Origin: Phellopilus nigrolimitatus
Taxonomy: Eukaryota > Basidiomycota > Agaricomycetes > Hymenochaetales > Hymenochaetaceae
Reading direction: 5' to 3'
NCBI GenBank assembly: GCA_021029095.1
Contig: JAJOHG010000015.1
Span: forward strand, 372,001-436,000
Length of the DNA stretch: 64,000 nt
Below the pieces are notes generated by a model that was not told the origin of the DNA, did not search any database, and saw only the letters and a program-made list of their open reading frames with translations. The position numbers and the translations under genes are program-made. Below, in pieces: positions 11,426 to 23,025 of this stretch (the stretch's first letter is position 1; every line of letters starts with the position of its first letter).

Positions 11426-14412
11426 CTAGCCACCGGCCCCCTCCATCGCATTACGCCGTTCAACGTCAATCTTCCGCTTCCCCTTTGTATCCTCTGCGTA
11501 GTTCTCGTAAAAATTCGTTGACTCGTCCGAGACTACGCTGCCGACGTCGTCGTCGTCCATTCCGTCTTCTGCATCCTCGCCGTCACTTACGATCGCAGCG
11601 CCGAATATACCCGCCCCACCACCCGCACCTTCAACTTCGCCCGAGGGAACAACACTCTGCGTTGCATCCCCGACCCCGAAATCTCGCACCTTCGTGAACC
11701 CGAAGTTGCCCGACTTCAGAAGCGCAGAACCCGCCCCAGTACTTCCCATGCGTGGCTTGCTCTTTTCTCTCGAGCCCGCGCTCCCTGTCCTCGTTTTCGC
11801 CGGTCCCGCCAAGCCTAAGTTCTTCAAGGCCATCAGATCCGGTCCCGTTAACGCGCCAGAGCTTCCTCTGCGCCCAGGTCCATCCCAAAAATGATACGCC
11901 TGGCTATGGACGCCGTAACTCGCGGGGCGCACCTCGAGGAGGTCACCGCGCGCAACTTCGATAGCCGGGATTTCGGACGCAGGCAGCCCAATGAGATACG
12001 CGAGTAAGCACCTGATGACAGACGCGTGCCCGATGATAAGCAGGTCTTCTTGCTCGCGCTCGAGTTCGACAAGGATCGGTTCGAGGCGGACTAAGTGTAT
12101 TGCAAGATAGAATTTTAGTCAATCAAGAGAATGAAGAGGGGGACATTTTCAATCGTGGGGAAAAGGAACGTATTTTAACTTACTACACAGGTCATGATAG
12201 CTCTCTGCGCGTGGTGCGCGGAACGCATAAGGATCGCGCAGAAAACGCGACCAATCATCCGGAAACAGCTCCTGCGCGCTGTCCGGCGACAGACCGTCCC
12301 ATGCGCCCGGGTTGATCTCGCTCATCTGCTGCTTCTCTTTCACTTTCACGGACGAAAACAAGCGCGGCTGCGGGTTCGGGTTTGGCGCAGTCAACACAGG
12401 ATTGGAGATAGGATGAGGGTTAGAGCCAGGGGCAGGATGGGATTTGAGGGCTAAAGAAGGATTGGGCCTGGGGTCAGTCGGGAGCGTGACGTGTTTGGGC
12501 TGCGGTATCGCCTCCACCGCTGTCTTTGCAGCTTCCCCCTCCTTTTTCTTATCCTCGTCTGCAGTTGTCGCAGCGTCAGGCAAGTGCAACGCTGGCATAG
12601 GAGGCGGCGCGCCCGCGCTTACATTTTGACTTGCGGCGACGTTAGCGAGGTGTGCGTTCGTCGCGGCGAGCAGAGGCGTCGAAAGGCGGGATGCAGGGTT
12701 TGAGTGGCCGGGCTGTGGTGTCGCCGCGGTGGAGGGCGCAGTGGAGTATTGTGTCGCATGTGTAAGGAACGGCCATGCGGTATGATGCGCCCGCCGGCGT
12801 GCGGATGTCCAAATCTATGTGGTTAGTGGGTCAATGGGTAAAGGACACAAAATGAAGAAATATGTGAATATTCTGAATAAAATGAAAGAGACGTGTCGAA
12901 AGACGAGGAAAATGCCTACCACCAATTTTCGCTCCGCCGGGTTGATTCCTCGCGCCTCAAGGGCCTTCGCGCGGCGCTCAAGAACGAAGTCCTTCAGTCG
13001 AGCCGCATACTCCCACCCTGCGGGCGACAGATCCGAGTCGGCTTTGTACGAATGCTCGATAAGTGATTGGCCGGACTGTGCAGACGAGTGAAGGCGGTTT
13101 TAGAAGATTGTCGATGGGGGAGGTGTGGGAAGAGGGGTAAATTTTTAGTTCTCCATGATTGGCTAAGTGAAGAATATCAAACGACCCACCCTCGCAAAAT
13201 AGATCGTGCGGTACTTGTTGTGAATGTTCATGAGGAAGAAAATTATACGTGACTAGATAAGTTCTTTTGCTTCAGCTCGGGTAAATTAAGGAGAGGATTA
13301 AAGATGTAACCACCTGGAGGTATCCTTGGATGTTCTGAAAAGTAATAGAAGATCAGAATAGTCAAATTTTGTTGAGCAGCTCGACGCAACTACTGAAAGC
13401 TAATGAATACTCACGTTCACTTCGATCTTGTCGCCCACCTGCGTGAGATTTCAGTTCAATACCAAGCAGTCGTACGAACAATTTATAAACGTGGGAAGCA
13501 AGCGTACGTTGAATATTCGGATGAACGGCCAGTTCGTCTCTTTGACAGGCTCGTAGTATCGCTCATGATCGTGGATGCGCTGGTAATAGTCTCGTACAGC
13601 CTGCTCAGGGTCCCAGCCTCTGTACTAAACACGGATTTGTTTTTCGTTTAGGAGTGATTCGATACAAAGGCAGGATCATCGCATTAAGGGCATTGTTAAA
13701 AGGAGGAGGGGAAGAAGTGGTGCGCACGTCGGGAGAGGAGATTTTGACACTGCGGATGTTCGCCTCGATAATCTCCTTGTTATCGCATATGCTCTCTGCA
13801 CACACCAGGTTCAGCCATCGAGGCTTTTCACCGCACAACAGCAAGTAGTTGCCAGATACGAAGAGACACACCCAAAAAGATGACATGTATTCCCCCCTTA
13901 TCAAACTTTTCGGCCAGCGCTTGGCGTGCAGCGCGCGTGCCATTGTTCGCATCGTAGATGACGACCTGGCCACCGTCATTCTCGAAGAACTTCCAAATCT
14001 GCTGCTCGCAGCCCGCGTTGACCGATGTGCGTAGGGCCTGCGTCGACGCGCTTTTTTCGCCTTCTTGGAAGGGATGCGAGTATGTTTGATATACAAAGGA
14101 TGTCGGTGTCAGCACTTGACGATAAGTAAAATAAAACCAGAGCGAAAGCCATGACATAACCGGATATCAGACTTGGCTAAACGCACCCAACGTGAAATAA
14201 TCCTTCGGCATCTGTTGCGCGCCGCCGATAGTCTTGCGCCTAAAATCTCCAAGACTCACAACAAGAGTCTTGACACCGAGCCAGCGTAAGTACCGCTCGA
14301 GCGCGCGCGAGATGTGTGTCTTGCCGCGCGCCGGGAGGCCGACGGTGACGACGAGGATCTTGCCCGCATGGAAGAGTAGGCCAGAAGCAGTCGTGTACAG
14401 CGGAGCGGCCAT
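11426..14412 (-). CDS. 6-phosphofructo-2-kinase (Pfk26-like), bisphosphatase His replaced
   Basis: Bifunctional-type enzyme that makes fructose-2,6-bisphosphate, the activator of phosphofructokinase. Ten exons join cleanly (14187-14412, 13872-14060, 13728-13795, 13508-13624, 13415-13438, 13314-13334, 13190-13252, 12920-13075, 12184-12814, 11426-12090) into 719 aa. The kinase half has the P-loop GLPARGKT (residues 25-32), the SASTQALR motif and VIFLESICDN. The phosphatase half follows, but the catalytic RHG motif reads RSG (Ser237), while the second His (H520 in IIGHASVIRC) remains. Yeast Pfk26 carries the same His-to-Ser change and lacks phosphatase activity, so this enzyme probably only synthesises the effector. 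A roughly 130-residue Pro/Ala-rich insert interrupts the phosphatase domain after IWTS, and the C-terminus is acidic and disordered. Exons 5 and 6 are only 24 and 21 nt. It lies tail-first behind the kinase gene on the same strand. Confidence 0.92.
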
Positions 14413-15009
14413 CGTACACAGGAACCGAAAGGAGAGACCAAGAACGAAGAAGCAGGAGGCAAGGAGGAGCGGGTATATGCACGCCCGATAGATGAGGCGG
14501 ACTCGGAGCGGGGGATCCTTACGACTCGAACGTGCACTTACATAATATGTATAAACAGGTTTTCAATAAATTAATAAATTAATAAAATACACGTAAGAAA
14601 CCCAAGAGAACTGAATGCATCGAGTGTTGTATACTGACCCTACTCGCCAGGTTTCAATGGTACAAGAACGGGTCCCACAAGAGTACAAGCCAAGAATAAT
14701 ACATAATCGCGCCAGTGCCAGAGTACAACATTCCGGAACTATAGATAGGGAATAGAAAAATGTTTGCCCAGCCAGCGTCGACGTCAAGGTATACAGAGTC
14801 CAGAGTAGAGTCCAGAGTCCAGTCCAGAGCCGCAAACCTCAAGCACATACAGACCTACTATTACTGAAGATCAGGAGTCGCAGATTCGCCCTCCCATCTA
14901 CCGCAGCCTCGGCGTCGCACCGATCATAGGCGTCGCCGCACCCGCAGGGTCAGGCGAGCGCAGTGCATCTTTGCCACCCCATTCCTTGCGTAGGCGCGCA
15001 TGTACATGC
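14413..15009. other. intergenic / 3' region of the kinase gene
   Basis: Between the two minus-strand genes. The A/T-rich part near 14560-14590 has repeated AATTAATAAA-like words suitable for 3'-end formation. The stretch 14898-15009 probably still belongs to the kinase KA1 domain if one surplus base is skipped. Confidence 0.45.
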
Positions 15010-18000
15010 TTAAACGTCGACAAGCGCGCCCTTCTCCTGTACGAGCACGAGCGTTGACGCGAATGGCGCCGCGTGCTTCGCCGACGCGCGTTTCGACGTG
15101 GTAACGCCCAAGTTCTGGCCGTGCGCGGAGGACATATACCCAACGATGGGGCTAAACTCGACACGGAACCGCACGGACTTCATCGTCATTGCACCTGTGT
15201 TCGTGTCTAGCGGCCAGCCAGAGCAGAGGAAATGTGACAATTAGATTAACGAGACCTTTTTTTTGGGCTGGGTAGGGGATGGGGGAGTAAAGAAGCGAAG
15301 CTCACCAAACATTTCGTCCAGACGGCATCGCAGCACGCCCCAGCTCTGCGCGTCTTCGAGTATTAAATGGCAACCAATGCGTTGCAGGATGCGCACCGCC
15401 TCGTCGCGTGTCGCTAGGCAGTTGTCAACCGAGTGCAGCACATACTGCTGCGCCTTCCAATTAAATAGGTTCGCGAACCAGCCCTTTACTTCGCCTACGA
15501 CTGCAGGCGTCGCGAGCAGTGATTGATTTGCGTCAGAGCTCGAGACACCATCCGTCTGAGGTTCTTGCTTTTGGGAGGAGCCGGACGAGGACGCGTAATC
15601 GAAAGGGACTTAAAAAAATTAAAGACAGTCAAGATGGTATTCATACATTTACAAGAGACAAAGCGTGCTCACGCTTGTTCTGCTTCGCTCTAGAGGAACG
15701 CCTACGCCTGTCTGTCACCACCGCACTCATTGCAGCATCGCACTCAACATCCATCTTCTCAATCTTCATATAGCTATCGTCCTCACGGTCGTACTCGACA
15801 GCGCTGGGGCCAATGCAGTCCGCGCTCCTCTCTTCTTCCTTGGCTCCAACTTCGCCTATCGTTTCAGAACAATCAGCAGACCCCGAAGCTGTAGATGGGT
15901 TGGCCGATACATGACTCCCGCTCTGCCTTTGATTCACATTTCCATTTCCGCTAGTAAGCATATTCTCTTTGTCGTGCTCATCCTCCTCCAGCAGTACGTC
16001 TGGAACGGAGATTAAGTTGACCGTCTTCCGATTCGGAAGGCTGTATCGGAACTCCAAATCTGCCGGCTGAGCGTTCGAGTTCTGAAGGCGCAGCTTCTTC
16101 GGACTGGTACCGACATGTTCCTCATCCACAGCCTTGCTCGAGTCTGAGACAGGTCGGGCAAGATCGCTGAATTGGTTGAGATCCGCGAAACCCAGTCCCG
16201 TATGTGCTTGAGCGTGCACGCCATTCAGACTCTGCCGAGTCATGGCCATGCCGAAGCTCCGCGCAATATCGTCTATCGTGCGCTGAAGCGTAGGGTCCTC
16301 TACCGTCGGCTTCTCGAGCCACGGCACTGCAAGGCCAACGTCCAGAGGGGGAAGCATCGGCGCCGCGTCAGTGTCCCCATGCCCGCTGCTGTAAGTGTGT
16401 ACGTCGCCACTAACAGGTCGAGGTGAGCCTGGGTAGAGCGCGTCGGAAAGCATCGCAGTGGCCGCGAGTGGATCATATCGCTGGCGGCTGAGCGGCAGAC
16501 CGTCGACGGTCTGCGTGCGTGGACGAGTACGACCCCGTATGACACGCCTGCTGGCAGGATTTGACGAGGCTTTGCGAATGCCCTCGTCGTTATCGTCCTC
16601 ACTCGCATCCGCATGTCTGTCGCGTGGGAGCGGAGGTGACGAGGCAGGTCGGGTTTTGTGGCTGATATGGATGTGTGACGTGCGCGGGATGCGTGGGCCT
16701 AGAGGCGAAGATGGACGCGAGCGTCGCTGAGAAGGCGACGGCGACTCAAGTGCAGGGCCGCCTGGTGAAAGTGGCGACGGCGGGGCAGGCGCAAGACGAC
16801 TTGCGCGGATTTGCGAAAGTTGCACAGGGAGCGCCATACTCGTCGTGGAGTCGGAGTCGATCGACATCGCTGACGACGCGCTTGAAGGTCCCGGTGCGGG
16901 TCGGCCCTTCAGGGGTGGCGCAGCGTAGTGCTTGATATTATACCCGTCGTTATAGACGAGCTTCTGCATCCCATATTCCTCGAGCGTGCGCTCGCGGTGT
17001 TTGGCCAGGAGAAAGTAGAGTGCCTTTATGAGTGAGCCTTGACCAGGAGGACTGAGCAATTCAGAGACGATTTCCTCATAGGTGGCATCAGCACAGATGA
17101 GCAGAAGCGAGCTGAGAAGATCCTGCTTGACGAATGCCTTAGAGCGGAGCGGCCGATCGAGCTCAGAGATAGACGGGGCAGGCACATAGGTCACATTGGA
17201 AGTTGAGTGGCTAAGGAACGGATGCACAAGGATCTCGGCCATAGTGATGCGCTTGTCGACTTCGACGACGAGCATGCGTCGGATGAGGTCGGCCGCTTCA
17301 GGAAAGACGTACGTAGGGATCTCAAACTTGCCAGCTTTGACCTTCTGAAGGAGGGCACGGATGTTCTTGTCGTCGAAGGGAAGGCGGCCAGTCATAAGAG
17401 CATAGAGGATCACACCGCAGCTCCAGATGTCGGTGGCTGTGCCGGAGTAGGGCTCACCGCGCACAATCTCAGGGCTTGCATAGTGGGGGCTACCGCAGCT
17501 AGTCTCAAGGTTATGCTCAGGTGGTGCGAAGGCGGCCATGCCCCAGTCCGCGATCTTGACGTGAGGCGGGTTGAGGGATGCAATAAGGATATTTTCCGGC
17601 TTGAGGTCGCGGTGGATGACAGAGAAAGCGTGAGCATATGCAAGGCCATAGATGATCTGCTTGAAGTAGCACAAGCCCTTGTGGGGTTCCATCCTTCCAT
17701 GATTGACGAGATAGTCGAAGAGTTCGCCGCCGTCCACGTACTCGAGCACTAAGAAGAGTTCCTTGTCGCCTTCGAAGACATCGTAGATACGAACTACGTT
17801 GGGATGGTCCATAAGTTTCATCATGATGATCTCCTTGTCAATGCCATTGCGGTGCTTCTCAGCCTTGTTCTCGCGTGAACGGAGAGAGAGGCGCGAGGAA
17901 AGGACGGTCTCGAGTGGCAAGATCTTGACGGCGGCCATCTGGTCCGTCTCACAGTGTCGGGCGACCTTGACGCGGCCACTGGCTCCCTTACCGACGCACT

Positions 18001-18148
18001 CGCCAAGTATCCAAGGTCCAATCTGGTTGGGGTCGGTGGCAAGGTCGAAGGTGCCCTTGGGAATGCCAGCCTTTTCCTTCTCCCAGCGAGTACCGAGCGG
18101 GGCCTTGTATTGAATGGGGCGCGCTTTTGGCGGAGCAATTGCGGGCAT
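15010..18148 (-). CDS. Hsl1/Gin4/Cdr2-type (Nim1-related) Ser/Thr kinase with KA1 domain
   Basis: AMPK-related kinase of the group that links bud-neck or septin status to Wee1 and mitotic entry. Exons 15673-18148, 15306-15608 and 15010-15206 give 991 aa as written. The kinase domain spans about residues 46-310: glycine loop GKGASGRVKV (53-62), Lys75, HRDLKPEN (179-186), a DWG in place of DFG (201-203), and CGSPHYASPE in the activation loop. A long Ser/Pro-rich disordered middle follows, then a KA1-like membrane/septin-binding domain. The start is the ATG opening MPAIAPPKAR; an upstream in-frame ATG adds only leader-like sequence. Near 15020 the literal frame stops, yet KA1-like sequence (STFKHVHARLRKEW) continues in the next frame to 14898. 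Skipping one base gives about 1,028 aa. It shares a 221-bp divergent promoter with the membrane-protein gene at 18370. Confidence 0.88.
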
Positions 18149-18369
18149 GATGGTCGTAATTGTCGTAAACAAAAGTGTAGTTAGAGAGGGTGTGGTCGTT
18201 GTAGAATAGTGTGTGGCTGACGATGGTTGGGAAGCAAGCGCAAGAGAGCTGACCGGGAGTGGCAGTGACAGCACGTCACAGTCGCGCATGGACTATTATT
18301 CACGTGACCGTGTAATCAGCGTTCCTGGTCCACACGGTCTCTTCAGCTTTTATCTTGACGTCGACCAGC
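18149..18369. promoter_or_regulatory. divergent promoter with CACGTG box
   Basis: Only 221 bp separate the start codons of the kinase (minus) and the membrane protein (plus). A perfect palindromic E-box CACGTG lies at 18301-18306, about 70 bp from the plus-strand start. bHLH factors of the Cbf1 or SREBP type bind this core; which one acts here is unknown. Confidence 0.5.
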
Positions 18370-19060
18370 ATGTCCGAGCCCCAATCAGCACAGAGTCCGC
18401 TGTACGCTCCTTTCCTGTTCCAATTTTTTGTTATGTTTAACAACTTCCTGCAGTACGGCAGTGTTCTTGTTACACGTCGCTCTCGAAATTCCCATCGCGA
18501 TCCAGGGCATCTGGTCACCCGCCAATCTACCCTTCCTCGACCTAAACAACACTGCACTCGTCGTCCTTAAGCTCTACGCCGCTCTCACGCTCGCTTCCTG
18601 CGTCGCGTCTTTCCTTTGCTTCTCTCTTCCTGGTGCGTTCCTTCAAACTTGTCAATTCTGCCTGTACGTTTCGGTGGGTTAAGTATCTATTTGATTTGAA
18701 TTTACAGACTTCCTGCCTGGAAAGCGCGCACTCGCCATTGGCCTCACCGTGTACCATTGCATTGCATCCACGGTCCTCTACCAAGCGCCGCGTTTCATCC
18801 CCCTTTCCTTCGGTGCCCTCTTCGAATCGTACGTCCTTTGTATCCTTTCTTCATTTGCTTCTCCCTTTCGCGCCCTCTCCGTCGCCTCTCTTCCAATTCC
18901 ACGCCCCTGAACCTAAAACACGACCTTCCTTCTCTCCGACAGGTTCAATGTAACACCAGAAAACGTATGGGGCACCCTGCACGGCATCATATCGCTCGGC
19001 TTCGTCTTCTGGTGGCAGGCGACCGTTGCACAGGCCGCCGCCATGCGCAAGATGCAGTAG
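18370..19060 (+). CDS. small four-helix membrane protein, family unknown to me
   Basis: Exons 18370-18401, 18454-18632, 18708-18828 and 18943-19060 splice in perfect phase into 149 aa. After a short polar N-terminus (MSEPQSAQSPL) come about four hydrophobic segments: VFLLHVALEIPIAIQGIW, LKLYAALTLASCVASFLC, RALAIGLTVYHCIASTVLY and GIISLGFVFWWQATVAQ. Length and spacing resemble the small fungal membrane proteins that databases group as domains of unknown function, possibly DUF7704, but I cannot confirm this. No signal peptide or catalytic motif is evident. It is transcribed away from the kinase gene. Confidence 0.75.
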
Positions 19061-19974
19061 ATGAAAGCAGTTAACGCCCTCCGCCATTGGGACATATGTT
19101 CTAATTTGTACGAGGAGATGTTTATATGCAAAAGATCAACAATGCAGCTGGATCGACATCTCCGCATCCGTGTTTGTACTTTAGTCGTGGAGGTCTTATT
19201 CACGCATTTCTTGGTCTCTTGGGTCTTGTGTTTTCTTGCAAGTCTAACACTGCCATGTTTTAGATCTTACGCATCCCAATCTACTGTTGTACTGAGTTGT
19301 ACAGTTGTACATAGCAGGCATTACCATGGCGTTTGCCCTCGACATTTATTTAGGTATCAATGATGGACATGTAAATTGAGCTTTCACTGACCCTCTTGAA
19401 GAAACCGAAAAGTCAGCTCCTCTTCAGTTATACACAAAAAAAATCTTTTTTACAGAATGATACAACAAACTAGACAAGATACTAGACACTGGTGATATGT
19501 GACAGGGACGGGGCAGAAACAATTTAGACAACAAGGAAACGAGGAATAAGAAAGGTGAGAAAGCAGACAATTTGGAACGAGAATATGTAAGAGAGTAAGG
19601 GTCTGAGTTGAAACTAGACGCCAGACTACTAGATTGCGACGAGGCAGAAAAGACAGTGCGAACGGACGGAACGGAGGACAGAAGAGCAGAAAAGATAAGG
19701 AGAAGAACGTCCATGCCATGTACAACCGACAGCTCCGAAGCCGTGATTAAAGTGGAAACCCTAGAGAAGACCGTAGCACCATAGCTTGGCGTAGGAAGGA
19801 TAGCATGCATGTGTAGAAGACGGGAGCAAGGCGAGAAAGCTGAAAGTGATGCGTGCTGTCCTTAGGCCGAAAGAGAGCGACCGAACGAGAACGCAGGTAT
19901 ACGCACGGCATCTCCAGGTAACATCGAAAATAATAGGTAAACGATTCCAGAAAAGGGTTTGCGATGAGGTCTCC
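19061..19974. other. convergent 3' regions
   Basis: 3' flanks of the membrane-protein gene (plus) and the RING gene (minus), which converge here. The minus strand between 19.42 and 19.81 kb is T/C-rich and open for 128 codons but has no domain, so it is best read as 3' UTR. Confidence 0.45.
19306..19313 (+). promoter_or_regulatory. PUF-type 3' UTR element TGTACATA
   Basis: A perfect TGTANATA word about 245 nt after the stop codon of the membrane-protein gene, preceded by two further TTGTAC words. Pumilio/Puf3 proteins bind this consensus in 3' UTRs. One 8-mer has limited weight. Confidence 0.25.
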
Positions 19975-22616
19975 TCACGCCCCCCTCTCCAAATCCCTCG
20001 TCTCCTCACCATTCGACAGTCCCACGAAATGCCTTAAGAAACCGGGCCGGCTGAGGCTCGCGAACGCACCGCGACTCTCCGTCGCTTGTCCCTGTTCCGC
20101 GGCCGCCTGACCTGTCAGCCCTCCCGGCGCCGCCGCGTCGCCCGCAAGCACGTGTTCGGGCTCGAGCGACGACGCGAGCGACGTACGCTTCCCCTCTGCG
20201 GACGACTTTGAGGCGGCATGTGCGTGATCGAGCTTCGAGGGCAGGGGCGTGGTCGTTATCCGGAGAAGAGACGTATACGCTGTAAGGAAAGAAAATAAAG
20301 ATATTCGTTCAGATTAGAAATAAAAAGGAGATGAGTTCCACTTACGCTGCCGACACACGGGGCAGAACCATCCCTTCGGCTTCCTTTTTCGTCGCGATGT
20401 CATCGTAGGAACTGGTGCAGGAGCCGCAGCGGGTGCATTCGTCTCCCCGTTCCCATTCGCATCCGCCGTGGCATTCTCATTCCCGTTCCCATCAGCAGCA
20501 GCGTCCCCGGCGCTGCCAGCCGCATTCGCAGGTGCGTCGGTGCCGTCGCCCTCATTATGCACCAACGTCCCCCCCGCGCCGAACTCGACCATGTTCACCG
20601 CGCACTCGCGGCAGGCGACGAGGTGGCGGCACGGCAGGAGCACGACCTCGCGCGCCGCACTCAAGCACAGCAGGCACTCCGCCGACGGGTCCGGATCTGC
20701 GTACGCGTTTGCGTTTGTGCTCGCGGCCGCATCTGCGGTGGGTGGGTACGTGTGCGCGACGTCGGCGGTGGGCGCGACTGGGTGCGCCGGCTCCGCGGAG
20801 TGCGCAGTGAGCCCATATATTTCGTGCAGGTGGAACGAGTGCGGTCCGATGCGCGCCTCGCGTTTAACGACCTTCACGACCCACGGGCGCATGTCTTCAC
20901 CCCCTAGATTTTCGCTAGCGCTAGCTCCAGTTTCTGCCGCATTTATTGCGCTGCCGGTGCTCTCTCCTCCGACAGGCAAAGACGCTGACGGCGGCCCATG
21001 CCTCACGATATGCAAATACGTCACCTGTTCGTTCCGCACGCGGAGCGGGAGTCCCTGAGCGTCGAGTGCAGACAAGTGGATCAGCACTTTCACGCCTTCG
21101 TCTCCGTCTTCATTTTTCCGCGCGTTCTTCGTGGTTCTCTCACTTCCGTTCCCAGCAGCATCAGCAGACGCGCCGCCTTGAGCCTGCTGAAGCTGTCGCT
21201 CGCGATGCGCGGCCGCTTCCGCATCAACGACTGCGAGCGCCGGGCCCGTCGTCGTCGTCGTCACTGTTGTATTCGGGTTTGCACTCTCACTTGAATTAGA
21301 GTTATTTGTGCTCGAGTTCGCGTGCCCCCTTTTCCGGAAAAACGTCAGCCGCTTGCGCCCGTGCTCTGGAGACTTCACGACGTCCCCAGCGCCGTGTCCT
21401 AAAACAGGTTCAGAGGTATAGCCGGCGGCTCTGTTGGCAGCCACAACGACCAAGCGGGCCTGGCGTGCCGCACTCTCGAGCTTCGTGAGCTCGAGCACCG
21501 CGCCATCGGATAGCTGTAGTTTACGCGCGAAACCACCTTCAACAGTCGTCTCGAAGAGGAGCAAGCAGTCCTTCTCTTTGTCTTCATCTCTGGATTCCCC
21601 ATTCTGCTGTTGTGGATCCTCAGCGAGGTGTTCCGGAACACCAACGACGGTGAGCGTAATGCTGCACTTAGGCGCATCGCAGTCAAACTCAAATTCGAGC
21701 CCATGCTGCTGGTGAGTTTGGGCGTCAGCCGGTATAGTCGGGGTCAGAAAGGGTGTTGTCTGAGGGGGAGAGGGCAGAAGAAGAAAGGGAGGGACGGGCG
21801 AGGGGAGAGAGGCGAATAGTGGGGCGCTTGAGGTTGACAAGTGCCTGAAGGGTCGTCGTTGGTTCCGACGTCTGTGGATAATGAATAATCAGTTAATATT
21901 GAAATGCAAACGCATGAAATGGATTAAGATAATGGTGTGTGTTTGTAGAGAGAAGGGGAGATTATGATGTTAACAGAAAAGTTCCGTCACGAGGTGTAGT
22001 GCTTCCGAACATATCAAAAACGGTCGCTCGTGCTCACCTCCGCGCTCCTCTTCACCCACTCCTGCACGACGTCTGGCGTCAGCTCGTCATCATCCTCAAG
22101 AACTTTCCCTTCCTTCCCTTCCTTCTTATTCTCAGGCTTTTCGCTCTTTTTGTTCGTCAGTCCGTTGCACCACTCCGGGGAGGTGCCGACCACGCCGATG
22201 CTTGGCCCAAAGAGCGTGTCCCTGTTCTCCTTTCCGGACACGTCGGCACCCCCGGACGGAGCCAGGTCGCCCATGTTGAGTGCGACGTCGTTATTGTCCA
22301 TATTGGCTGGGGAGCGTTTGCGTTAAGGCGTCAAGGAAGAATTTGAAGTGGTTATTATTAGCATTGAGTCATGGAAACGGACGTGGTCGGGTGCATGGGC
22401 CGAAAGAAAGTAAAGACGGAAACAGAAACATAAAGGCAGGAGCCACACACCATTATGTATAGCCGCGGCGGAGCGCGAAGCGTTGGTGTCGACGCGTGCG
22501 AGGAATGTCGGGGCGCGGAGGCGACGTGTGCGGTTCCAGCCCGAGTACTGATTACTGTCTGCATTCCCGAAGAGATCGCACGGCGAGAAGGAAGGCGTCC
22601 CAGCGGTCGTCGTCAT
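19975..22616 (-). CDS. mahogunin-like RING E3 ubiquitin ligase
   Basis: RING-type ubiquitin ligase of the MGRN1/RNF157 family. Exons 22451-22616, 22038-22306, 20346-21871 and 19975-20279 give about 754 aa if one surplus base is skipped in the third exon. Before the RING lie the family blocks LQALVNLKRPTIRLSPL and LEFEFDCDAPKCSITL, then a second beta-rich block, ending in the LHEIYGL motif that also precedes the RING in mahogunin. The RING has C-x2-C (ECLLCLS), CRHLVACREC, and a last pair FCPVCRQPY completed across the final intron. About 79 residues of Ala/Gly/Asn-rich sequence separate the sixth and seventh zinc ligands, well beyond the usual range. The frame conflict sits between 21730 and 21840, where the conserved NLKRPTIRLSPL block and the downstream block are one frame apart and no good donor explains it. 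The N-terminal exons are disordered. Confidence 0.82.
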
Positions 22617-23025
22617 TCATAATTCACAGTATAACAAAACCGACGAGAGGATGTCGAGGAATCCGGCCGCGATGATGTGATATGCGATGCAAATTCGCTT
22701 CAGATGAAACCGCCGCGGAGGAGCGGAAAGGTACTCACACCAAGAGGCGATGGCCGCCATGTCAGCTCGACAATTCCGACGACCTACTCAAGTGTTGTGG
22801 GCACTGTTGACGACAAGGACGAGGACGACAGGGGATGTGAGAAGTAGGAGGGTAAGAGAAGGAGGGCGGGTCACGTCGTACATGTATGAGAAAGGCAGTG
22901 GAGGCATGAGAAGCGGGCGAAGTAATGTGTCCGGCATATGCCGGTTGTGGGGAAATTAGTCACAACTATCTTTTTCTTTCTTCTCGGACTAAAACAAAAT
23001 CCACACTCCCACTCAGAAACAAATC

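Noticed and set aside
17207..17752. 181-codon plus-strand frame over the kinase domain
   Set aside because: Antisense of a conserved kinase domain; composition follows from codon bias on the other strand.
19424..19810. 128-codon minus-strand frame
   Set aside because: Ser/Leu/Phe-rich composition from T/C-rich DNA just downstream of the RING gene stop; best explained as 3' UTR.
20415..21299. Long plus-strand frames over the RING gene (up to 196 codons)
   Set aside because: Antisense shadows of a high-GC exon; no domain, while the minus strand encodes a clear RING protein.
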